Of a stretch of 64,000 nucleotides of DNA, positions 25,000 to 35,000 are shown piece by piece. The position numbers and the translations under genes are program-made. How positions within the stretch are numbered: the stretch's first letter is position 1; every line of letters starts with the position of its first letter. Source of the stretch: Pterois miles (lineage: Eukaryota > Chordata > Actinopteri > Perciformes > Scorpaenidae); NCBI GenBank assembly GCA_947000775.1, contig CAMQGK010000328.1:2141501-2205500 (forward strand), in the 5' to 3' direction. The notes below the pieces were generated by a model. That model saw nothing but the letters and a program-made list of their open reading frames with translations, was not told the origin of the DNA and made no database searches.

Positions 25000-26140
25000 T
25001 ATTGCTTTTGCTCTGCATCTCTAATGTCAAATCAGGTTGATGATCAGTAGGTCACATCGATTATTAAACTAATGGAAAGTTTTTAAGACCTCCTATATGA
25101 AATATAAAACACACAACTATGAATTTCCATCCATCCACAAATTAGGTCAACGCGGAGCTAGTCGTGATATATTAGCTGTCAGTTTTGACTGTGGGTATTC
25201 AAATGTGGAAAATTAATCTCCATGAAGAGCCTGGTTTCTGTCAGGAGGCTGTTTGTCTTCACACAGCACTGATATCCACCTGGACCTCCTGGTGAACAAC
25301 ACTGGGACTTTTACAAGGTAAAGTGATTTTAAATGTTGCTGTGAAATAACCATAAATACCCAGCGTCATGAAACTACCATGCTGTTGCTTAGTTTATAAT
25401 TCATATGTACATGCTAGTGACTTCATTCACAGCAATGTCACTTTGTCTGGATTATCAAAAATAATATCTGTTCTTCCCTTTGTTGCATGACGCCTTCTTG
25501 ACCAGAAGACTGAAAGTAGTGTTATTTGTTGCTGGGCTATTTTTCATCTGACTGTTTACTACTTTACAGGTGTATAACTTTTTACATATCATCCATGTTT
25601 AATGTATATGAGACACATCTACAGTATAATGCAATCTGTCAACCAAACATAAGTCATGTGAAAACATATAAAAAAAAAATCAAATACAGTTGAAGCGTTG
25701 TTTAAAGACGCTACGATCTCTAGGAACTACAACAGATAAGAGCAACGTAAGGTGTTTTACAGGACTGTCAAGTGTCCTTGGTTCTTCCCCAGATTTATAA
25801 AGGGTGCACTGCAAAGTGTTCAGAGTTCATACTGAGGGATGGCAGCATCCCTGGTGTCAGAGAACTGTTCCCATCGGTGAGTTGAATTAGGTTCATGATG
25901 GTCATGAAGACTCTGCCCAGGACAAGACAACACAAACTAAACCAGAACGGACGAGAAGCTGGACTTAATAACTAGGAAAACAGAGCTATCATAATGATGA
26001 TGTGTGCCAGTATAGTGAAATTTGCATGAAGTTTACAAGCTGGACAGACTGTGCAAAAAGACACCTGGCATAAGAGAAGTGTAATACGCAAATTAAAGGG
26101 TAATGATTGTGGAGACCACATGGACAACTACAATACCGGT
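25000..26140. other. Upstream region of the plus-strand GPCR
   Basis: No coding exon was recognised. A possible 5' UTR exon of the plus-strand receptor ends at 25,317 with donor ACAAG|GTAAAG. Its partner acceptor would be the CTCTCTTTTGACAG ending at 26,617. A poly-A run occurs near 25,670. Confidence 0.35.
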
Positions 26141-26335
26141 TCCAACATCCGTCCATTTCTTTCTGCTTTTCCCATTAGGGGTCGTGATCCCAGCAGGCAT
26201 TGGGCGGAGGCGAGGTTCACTCTGGACAGGTCGCCAGTCCATCGCAGGGCAGACAGAGACAGACAACCATTCACGATCACATTCACACCTACTGGACATC
26301 CGTTAACCTGCATGTGGTCAGCAATTTGCCATCAA
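26141..26335 (-). repeat. Fragment of a common fish interspersed repeat
   Basis: GTCGCCAGTCCATCGCAGGG, AGACAGACAACCATTCACG, CACATTCACACCTACTGGAC and GTTAACCTGCATGT follow one another in the order of a very common teleost repeat, read in reverse here. Several overlapping frames of 60-104 codons on both strands cover it; they are repeat-derived and not annotated as genes. Confidence 0.65.
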
Positions 26336-26494
26336 TTAACCTGCACCACCATGCAGCCCCCCTAATAATAATAATTATAAACAATGATTAGGTTTGTCAT
26401 TTCAGTCAAAACGGTGCAAAAAACATTTGAAAGTATTTTCATTTTTATTTATACTGTCTTTTCTGTAGCTGTATATGCTGTATATACAGTATTT

Positions 26495-26580
26495 GTCTTT
26501 GGACAGATCCCATGTATGGACAGACGGATGGACAGACAACCTGAATACATGATGCCTTTGAGAGCTTTGTTGAAATAAAC
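26495..26580 (+). repeat. Short fragment of the GGACAGACAACCTGAA repeat
   Basis: The string CAGACAACCTGAATACATGATGCCTTTGAGAG also occurs, slightly changed, at about 28,640-28,680. It is the 3' part of a dispersed fish repeat truncated just upstream of the plus-strand receptor gene. Confidence 0.5.
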
Positions 26581-26658
26581 TGCATGGTGTCACATACAGT
26601 ATGCTCTCTTTTGACAGATAATCAACATAGACAGACGGGAGGCCAACTCACCACGGGG

Positions 26659-27510
26659 ATGGAGAACTTGGAGGGTAACGGAACCATCAATCAGAACAGC
26701 ACCAGCGAGAAGATTGTGGTGGTCGATGATTTTGTCTGGTATTATCTGCCCACTGTGGTCACAGTGCCACTGGCGTTACCGGCCAACGCTCTGGTCATAC
26801 ACCTCCTGCTGGGCAAACCTGGGATCTGCTCCACCTCAGAGATCTTCATACTCAACCTGGCACTATTCGACACGCTGTTCTGCTTCATGATCCTCGTCGA
26901 GTACTTCCTGTTCTTGAGCTATCAAACAATGGAGGCTGCCAGCTTCCTGGCTTGGGGTCTGAGCCAAGCGGGAGGGCCAATGTTGCTCTGCCATTTGGCT
27001 CTGGACAGCTACGTGGCCGTCTGCCATCCGCTGGTCTTCCTCCAGCTCAAGGATCCTAAACTGCGATTGTCGTTGTGCTTCGTTGTGAGCTCCATAACTG
27101 CTGTCTGTTGCGGCATAATGAAGGTAGCCGCAAGGTACAAGTGGAATCTGATATACGGGCTCCTGAGCAGCGCCATTGTGATCATATCGACCTGCAACAT
27201 CCTGATTCTCAAGTCTCTCCGCCAATCGGGGCCCGGCAGGAAGGAGGTGCATCCAGTGAAAAAGCGAGCATTCAAAACAGTGCTGACTATGTTAGTGCTG
27301 GTCAACGTCCACTACCTCCCCCCGCTCTTCGAGTACCTGCTCACAGAGTTTGATCAGGTATCACCCTTCTCATTCCTCACCTGTGTGACCTACACAGCTC
27401 TCTCCATGAGCAGCTTCCTTCAGCCTCTGTCTTATCTCGTCCGCACCAACCAGCTGCCCAGGATGAGATGTGGCTCAGCTGCTCAGGGAAAAACTGTGGA
27501 AACAGTTTAG
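26659..27510 (+). CDS. Atypical rhodopsin-like GPCR, single coding exon (283 aa)
   Basis: I start at the ATG of MENLEGNG (26,659). The upstream in-frame ATG at 26,584 is interrupted by a good splice acceptor (CTCTCTTTTGACAG ending 26,617), so it is probably intronic. Seen are N-glycosylation sites at N7 and N13, TM1 (about 27-52), TM2 with NLALFD (D71), TM3 ending in LDSYVAVCHP (D116-S117-Y118, so the DRY Arg is Ser), TM4 without the usual Trp, TM5 (about 163-186), the loop motif HPVKKRAF (198-205), TM6 with VHYLPP (217-222), and TM7 with QPLSY (255-259) in place of NPxxY. The TM3 Cys is missing (Glu92) and the second extracellular loop is short and Cys-free. Shared loop, TM6 and TM7 signatures make it a paralogue-like relative of the receptor at 21,495-22,956, transcribed divergently. 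Loss of the DRY Arg suggests altered G-protein coupling. Ligand unknown. Confidence 0.85.
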   Translation: MENLEGNGTINQNSTSEKIVVVDDFVWYYLPTVVTVPLALPANALVIHLLLGKPGICSTSEIFILNLALFDTLFCFMILVEYFLFLSYQTMEAASFLAWGLSQAGGPMLLCHLALDSYVAVCHPLVFLQLKDPKLRLSLCFVVSSITAVCCGIMKVAARYKWNLIYGLLSSAIVIISTCNILILKSLRQSGPGRKEVHPVKKRAFKTVLTMLVLVNVHYLPPLFEYLLTEFDQVSPFSFLTCVTYTALSMSSFLQPLSYLVRTNQLPRMRCGSAAQGKTVETV

Positions 27511-27900
27511 TTTAGAGCAGCCCGACCTTCATGACACATAGAGCCAAATTAAGGGCTGAACCTAGGATTGCCATGGTAGTCGGTGTTACCACTGTTACAC
27601 GGTGGTCGGGCACACACCAAGTACAATATTAGCCCACCGTCCCCACCGTCACTTTGCTTTTTAACAGAAATACAACCCATATAGTTAACTTTGGCGTATC
27701 AGCGGCGTGTTATCAGTATATAGTTGGATGACAAACACTACAAAAGTCCAAGCCCCCTGGAACTTATCAACTTCCCAGTATGAACACTATAATAGCCCTT
27801 ATTTAAATCAGTACATCCTAAAATGCACTAACAGCCGACTCCAGAGGTATTTCCTTCCTCCGTTCATGTTATCGAGACCCAGACCGAGGCTGGAGCGAGG
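27511..27900. other. 3' flank of the plus-strand GPCR
   Basis: No gene recognised. The sequence is unremarkable apart from a short inverted GTTACCACTGTTACACGGTGG segment near 27,580. Confidence 0.4.
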
Positions 27901-27956
27901 GCTGTGACCACTGTGACCTCATGACCGAGCCATGTGACTGAGCGGACGCTACTGTG

Positions 27957-28119
27957 CCTGCTCCATGGGCCCGATGGATGCGGAAGATCGCCAGGAGAGG
28001 CGGGTACTTTCCCGCTTACAAGTCGAGCCATTTTGTCTACATGCGCCACTGAGCAACTTTCATAGTAATGAAGGGGGCCCCGCCTGCAACGCTGGATCCA
28101 GCTCTCTGAATACATCCAT
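27957..28119 (+). repeat. Dispersed repeat, copy 1 (inverted relative to 33,985-34,122)
   Basis: CCTGCTCCATGGGCCC, GTCGAGCCATTTTG, CACTGAGCAACTTTCATAG, AATGAAGGGGGCCCCGCCT, ACGCTGGATCCAG and AATACATCCATG occur in this order here and, on the opposite strand, at 33,985-34,122. Similarity is high over about 140-165 bp. No inverted termini or coding potential were noted, so the class is unknown. Confidence 0.6.
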
Positions 28120-28121
28120 GA

Positions 28122-28350
28122 TAGAGTCCAGTAGAGGGCAGAGCCTGTGTGGGCTGGAACAAAGGTTACGATACTGTAACCCTAGTTCTGGAGGAGTGAG
28201 ATGTCAGGCAACAATGGACGCCACCTTGTTGACTGTACAATTTGACACGTGTCCTGATTGGCCAGCTATGTTTATGCAAATCTCAGTGGACGAAGGCGTG
28301 CATGTGATAGGAGGAGAGTATTACCATAGAGTCCAGTAGAGGGCGGAGCC
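28122..28350. repeat. About 207-bp segment bounded by direct repeats
   Basis: GAGTCCAGTAGAGGGCAGAG near 28,124 and the one-base variant near 28,331 flank a segment that contains GGTTACGATACTGTAACC, a palindrome-like string, near 28,163. A related GTTACAATATCATAACC follows the right repeat near 28,361. The arrangement suggests a small transposable element or a recombined pair, but the class is not clear. Confidence 0.4.
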
Positions 28351-28439
28351 TGAGCTTATCGTTACAATATCATAACCTTCATTACTGTTTGTCTTTAAAT
28401 GCTTGTATGCGAATCTGAAATTGAAATGCCATCATTTCG

Positions 28440-28780
28440 TCATCATGTGAGACATTTGTGTTAGTCACAAATACCATATGAATTCCAGTTATGGATAAAA
28501 ACTTTTGTGAGGTCACACAGACCTTTGGCCACCGACATCTTTGAGGCCAAGTGGAGGTTTGTGCCAAATGATAAGAAATTCCCTCCAGGAACTGCTGAGA
28601 TATATCATGTTCACAGTAATGGGTCCGATGTATGGACAGACGGACGGACAACCTGAAAACATGATGCCTTGGAGAGCTTTAAAGAGATAAATTGATAACC
28701 TAACCCTACAAAATTTCCTCCAGGAGCTCCTTAGATCACATTCCCACCAATGGGGCAGACATACAGACAGACATAAAATA
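28440..28780 (+). repeat. Dispersed fish repeat fragments
   Basis: GAGGCCAAGTGGAGGTTTGT, AAGAAATTCCCTCCAGGAAC, GGACAACCTGAAAACATGAT and a partly repeated CCTCCAGGAGCTCC block are pieces I recognise from an abundant teleost repeat. Its termini are not both present. Frames crossing it are not genes. Confidence 0.5.
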
Positions 28781-29290
28781 GCAGCTGGACTTCCACTGTT
28801 TATAACTGTATGAGTTTTTTAGTATATTGTGCTTGTGAATATTGAATATGAATATTTTCTCTGAAAAAGGTCTACAGGCAACAACAGGAAATAGGACTTA
28901 ATATAGAAATAATTGCAACGACAAAAGTATATTATTATTATTTTTTTTTAATTAAACAGACAAACATCCCAGTTTGGCTTCCAAATAGGCATCTATAGTT
29001 AAATAGGTTGCCTGACGTTTTCTCAGGCTGATTCTGACACATGAATCTGTTTCATTAAAAGAGAAAACTGTCAGCAATGATCGTCTGAATTTATGGTGTA
29101 ATTATTTCATTTTTAAAGTACATTATCAGATGTGTATGGAGAATATGAGCCTTGTACGGCTTTACGCTAACAAGAACGGGACAGAATCAAACTGCCTGTA
29201 TAGTGTGATACAAGCTTGTTTCAAATATGAAACGTTTCACCTCTTTTAGGTGAAAGAAAGTAGATATTTCTCCAAATCCACAAGACATTA

Positions 29291-29847
29291 TATGGAGGAC
29301 GGGACCTGACAAAAATAAATGAATACATAAATGGATCACTTGATAAATAAACATGCCATTAAAGGTAACAATACTAATATTAAAAATAAATGTAATCATT
29401 AATTTAAATGTATATTTCTGTTTTAATTCGCTCCTTTACTTATCTTTGTATTAATTCCCTTACTAATTCACTCATTTATTTAATTTCCCCTTTTGTTTAT
29501 TTGTATTAATATTTAAATTGATTTATTTTTGCATTAATTTTTTTATTTATCTATTTTTGTGTGCCACCATGGGGTCAAGGTGCATGCGGCAAATTTAAAA
29601 AATTAATAAAAAAAATAAAATAAATGAAAAAATAAATGTATATGTTTAAAAGATAAAATAAATACCTAAGTAAATCTAAGGGAAAATTAAACAAAAGAGT
29701 AAATTAATAAGGGTATTAATACAAAGAAGAATAAATAAAGAAGTAAATTAAACCAAAAAGATCAATTTGTGACATTTTATCAGTGATTTAATTACTTTTA
29801 TTTATTTATGCATTTATTTTTTATTTTGGCAGGTTCTGTCCTCCATA
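29291..29847. mobile_element. AT-rich MITE with long terminal inverted repeats (557 bp)
   Basis: The left end reads TATGGAGGACGGGACCTG followed by ACAAAAATAAATGAATACA. The right end, reverse complemented, reads TATGGAGGACAGAACCTG followed by CCAAAATAAAAAATAAATGC. The inverted similarity continues inward through the AATAAAT-rich arms to a GC-richer centre around CACCATGGGGTCAAGGTGCA (about 29,565-29,585). There is no transposase. A related half copy occurs at 55,045-55,310. The flanks are AT-rich and I cannot define the target duplication. Confidence 0.75.
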
Positions 29848-29849
29848 AT

Positions 29850-30933
29850 ATTATACATTGCATTGTGTATAATAAAGCAGATCTGACATCGTCTGCATCT
29901 GAAACGCCCAGTTTGAATTCAATTCGTGCCATAAAAGTGCTTCTGCATAGAGGAAGATTTGTAAGAGCTGCAAATCATAATTCACATAATCAAGCATTAC
30001 AACTGTACCGAATTCATGTGTTAACTACAATCACAAGTTTAAATATAAAATGCAATGCACTAAGATTAGATATGTCTGTAACCTTCAAAAAATTATATCA
30101 AAATATAGAAGTCTGTAATAAATAATCCTGAAACTCAATTTGTCCTCCTGTCTCACCTTTCCTACGTGCCTTTTACGATAAGTAAATACTGTATTTAGAC
30201 GATGGATTTTACCTGGATTCACCTCTAGTGCAGAATATTTCCTCTAAATGCTCTGTACAACAAACGGAGAATAAATGGGAAATGAATGAACGACGTACAC
30301 AGTTTGTCTGTCGTGTGAAGCCCAAACAGGTACTCATTCATCACTTCTGAATATTCTCATTTTACAAATAAACACTTTTCTTTCTCATACAAAATGCGTT
30401 TATATACAAGACAGTAGAAACATCATGAAGTCAACATGACGTCTTTCAAAGAGGTTAGAAAAAGAGGTTTTTTTAAGTTTTCAAGTACCGGTAATAAAAT
30501 CAAAACTGACAAGACTTGCTAAAAGAGAAAACAAAAGAAATGTTACCCAGCTGCATATTTTTGTGTTGTTCATAGGATGGTATCTACCATCAGTCACCAT
30601 CTGAAGAGTGTCCTGTCAAAAACGGTAACGGCTGTTTCAGTCATGTCAAATACCGTAACAGGAAACGTGTGATTGAGAACTTCACAAACTAGATCTTTGT
30701 ACCACAAAGATATTAATTTAGTGGCAGAACAGGTTAGAAACAAGCTTGTTTTCTCCATTAATGTCACTTATGTGTTGTGGCAGGAAGCCTTGCAACCAGT
30801 CAGTGAAGTTCATTTAACCACTTCACTTGTCCCATGATGCAAAGCGTTTAGCACTCAACTAGTACAATTATTTTGAGGAGCTCTTGTGCACTGTATGAAT
30901 GTAAAGTAGGAAAAACCTGATAAATGGTAATAC

Positions 30934-30964
<31 letters not shown>

Positions 30965-32070
30965 ATATTCTGTGGCACTCTCACATGACTAAAAAGCATA
31001 AAGTTTCCAGAACTTTTTGCTCCTAAATGGTTTTACTATGTAGATTTTTTGTTTTTAGAAACATATTTTACACTTCATTCTATACATGTATTAACTATGT
31101 ACCCTAAATTGTGCACAAAATTATGATTTCTATCACTGTAACATTAAAAGATTAGATCAGATTTTTTAAAGTGGGGTGGTGTGAGCTTCTTCTCCAGTCA
31201 GTGTATGACATACAGTAGATGGAGAAAGATGGAGGCAGCAGCTAAATGCATTTTAGATGCCTAAAAAAAAAAAAACAATATCAGTTTAATTGTACTATAT
31301 TTAGAATATTTTCATCGCTTTGCCTTGCCGTCAGCCAGTCCTTTCTGATGGGAAACTGAAGCTGTCATTTATGCTTCAAAGCCACCAGACTCCATTGACA
31401 AAAACAGTAATTTTACTTCTCAGGACACAGGAGTTGCTGCGTTGATTAGGGCTATCAGTGACGGACTTTCCCGTGCTGTGACAATGATGAAACAAACAGG
31501 GCCATGTTTCTATACAAATAAGCTTTATCTTTAGGCTATTATTACGTATGTTGTTGTTTTTTAAGTGACAAAGATGACAGTTTTAAAACTATTTAAATAG
31601 TTGTTTTTTTAATTCTTGAATGCAGAACCAAGAAGGACAATGAGATGCAGTATTTTTCCAGCTGAGACTAGACTGAGTAGATTAGCGAGTCCTGTGTTCA
31701 AAAGGCAAAATTTGTACTTTTATCAAAGGAGTCTGATGGTTTTGAAGAGAGCAGAGACAACGGCTTCAGTTCCCCATCAGAGAGGGCTGTCTGCCATCTA
31801 CTACTAATACACTGACTGTGGATAAGTGCCTTATACAACCCCACTCCAAACAATGCAAACTATCTTCTTAAATTGTGCATGAAACAGTGATTTCTGTCAC
31901 CTTAACTTTAACTTAACCTTACTGATGATGCTCAACACTAAGAATCTTTGCAATATTTGGCCCTGAACGCACCTCAGACCACCAAATTTAATGAAACTTT
32001 TTGTAAATAGTGCACATTGCAAACTGTACTTTCTGATCCGTTGGGATGAGCCGTCAGTGAATGGCGTGTC
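29850..32070. other. Intergenic sequence between GPCR and SUN gene
   Basis: No gene recognised. An (AAT)n microsatellite occupies about 30,926-30,960 and a short poly-A lies near 31,263. On the minus strand an ATTAAA signal at 31,987-31,992, about 82 nt past the SUN-gene stop codon, is a candidate polyadenylation signal. Confidence 0.4.
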
Positions 32071-32073
32071 TCA

Positions 32074-35000
32074 TCAGGTGGAGGCGATCTGTCCGTGCAC
32101 ACGGAAGCGGTAAAGACACGTGTATTCTACATGACCCCAGTTAGTGAGGACACGCAGCTCCACACATCGATACACGACGTCAGTGGGCTTCTGCAGAACA
32201 TGTACAACAGCAGAGGAGGAGAGACAAAGATAACAACAGACATCATTAGCATTATTTGCATTTTCACAGTCAACAAATGAATGCTGAAGGCCCAGACACA
32301 CCAAGTCGACACCAAAGAACTAGCAGCGACGAATGCCGACCAGTACTTCGCCTCATGTCGCCTTGGTCTCGGCCAAAATGTTGCACTCAAAACACACCGC
32401 AAAGACTACAGCCAACGACCAGCAACCATGTTCGTTCTGCCCTGCATGAGAGGAAATAACTCAAACCGTTGTTATATGTACATAAAACAAAGCAGTGTCT
32501 GCTGACCATTTTCACACCATTCAGTCACCACTAAGCCTCATTCCAGATGACCATATCCTGAAGTCTTAATTTTGTTAAGAAAAACTATGACAGAATATGT
32601 TGGTCAGCGACCTTTATTTCCATGACTAAGACCATGACGAGATGGCGAAATACGATTTACAAGAATGATGACAGGATAAAAAAAGATGACAAAATTAAAA
32701 GAGAAATCATTTTGACTAAAATCAAATCACTTTTTGGTGTCTGGATTAAAACCATGAAAGACAGAAATGACTAAAATACGACTACAACTAATAAGGATTT
32801 TCATCTTAAGACTAAGACTAAAATAGCCGCCAAAATGAACACTGTTGTGAAAATATTTGTGTATTGGAATAATCAGAATGAGATGAAGATGAAAAATGAG
32901 GAGTGTTCTGTGTTTGTCCTCTTGACTTTATTTTACTTTTCTCACTTCAGTTTCTCTTCTTGTGCATTGATTCATTTAAGCTGAGCAGCCAATCAAAGTG
33001 ATTTCTCTCACTGATGGGCACCACCACCGATTCAACATGTTGAATCGGCCAAAAAACCTCCAGCACGGGCAGACTAGAGGTGACGGTACGAGATACATCG
33101 CAAAAACTAGGCCAACAGATGCTCACCAATGTCTCCGAACTGCCCAACGACTTACCGTCGCCTTGGTGTGTCAGGACCTTTACCCTAACCTCACACTTTT
33201 TATACAGAGCAGGAAGTAGTTAGATCACGTCCTGCTCATGTTTGTCAGTACTCACAGGCAGCTTAAACGTCTGCGTAGATTCTCCATTTTCATCGTAAGT
33301 GAACGTCCCCAGCAGCGTCCCCTCTTCTGTGTCATTTTTCAATCCCTGGGAAAGAAAAAGTGAAATCACTACGATGTCGGACCTGGAGATGGGCATAGAG
33401 AGACCTTCAGCAGTCATGACGTACTGCCTTTCTGGACTAGGAGCACTCACATAGACTTCAAAGTCTTTGGGGGCCGAGTCGATGCGGCCGGTGGGGGAGT
33501 TGTAGCGCGGCAGGTGGTCCAGCGTCACATGAGTTAAAGTGATGGGGTGAGACAGAGAGATCACAAGAGTCCCCTGGACACCGTGAAACGCCCAACATTT
33601 CCCTGGGAGTAACACCGGGTAGCCCTGGGAGGGAGGAAGGGAGGAGACAGCACTGTTATACTCTGGCCAAGTAGTAAAAACTGAGTATAATCACTGAGAG
33701 AGAGAAGGAAAGGGAGCAGAGGAGAAAAGATAGAGGGAGGACAGAAAGGTCTTGGGAAGACAGAAGATTGTTTAGGGGAAATACACAGATTTGAGATGAC
33801 AGAAAGGGCTACGACTGCGTATTACGGCCACTGGAGGAAAAAAAAAATATAATAACATATAATATGGTCTGAGATTATAAAGTCACACATTTGAGAGAAA
33901 AAACTGGGATTAAAACCAGGATCGCTAGGCTCTCCCCACCAAAGAGCATCTGTATCTGTTTGTTTGCGCTGATGGGTCATTAACCATGGATGTATTAAGA
34001 GAACTGGATCCAGCGTTGGAGGCGGGGCCCCCTTCATTCCTATGAAAGTTGCTCAGTGGCGAATGAAGCCAAAATGGCTCGACATCATACAGGAAAAGCA
34101 TCCAGTGGGCCCATGGAGCAGGCGAAGTAGTGTTCTCGTGGTCACATCCATCATGCTGTCGTCACGGCTCACTAACTCCGCCTCCCAGTAATGCAGTAAT
34201 AGTCCATGCCGAAGCAAAAATACTGCAGCATGTGGAACGAAATGTTGTTTTTGAAAGGCTAACTGCTAACAAACAAGGATTGAAGCAGGATATTTCATCA
34301 GATAAAAACTGAATTTTGTACTAAAGACTGAGACAATTACAGAGAGGATGGAGCACCACGTCGCTCATTGTGTGAGAAAGGACTATTGCACTGCGATGTT
34401 TCTGTAAATTATTAATAATTTGAGGGTCATTGTTATGAAAGAAGTGTCAAACTATTCAGTAAAGCCCTAATTATACAGTACATGTGTATAACACGCAGTC
34501 ACAAATTTTAGTTATGAAAAGTCTAATTATTTTCTCTTTCATTTTTGATATTTTACACATATGATGATGAACACTGTGGGCCTACATATCTTAGTGTGAT
34601 TTTAAGTGATTATAAGGGTATGTGAGTCATATGTGAGTCGTGTGTGCAACGTGTCTTCATATGTATACAGCCATTATACAAATGAGTCAAGAGGAGAGGA
34701 CCAGCGTTAATTGATGCTACTCGTGGTGACTAAATGGGCCTAACACGCTGGCCTAAAGGATGGAGGAAGGTCATAATACCTGAATAACAGTGCGTGGGCT
34801 TTCAGACGGGTACCACAGAGGGAATCCAAACAGGGTGACACATGCTGAACGAATACGATACGTCTCTGAACATCTGGTGCTGATCACACTGGCACCTGCA
34901 CACAGACACAGTAAAAGAAGACTTTAAGCCAATTCAATATGTGGAAGATAAACCAAAGAACAGATAAACTATTTTTTCCCCAACCACAAAAAAACATCTA

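Noticed and set aside
26051..26393. Several overlapping 60-104 codon frames upstream of the plus-strand GPCR
   Set aside because: They lie in a common interspersed repeat and are open in several frames on both strands.
26863..27353. Other-frame readings over the plus-strand GPCR
   Set aside because: Shadows of the receptor frame, which alone shows membrane segments and receptor motifs.
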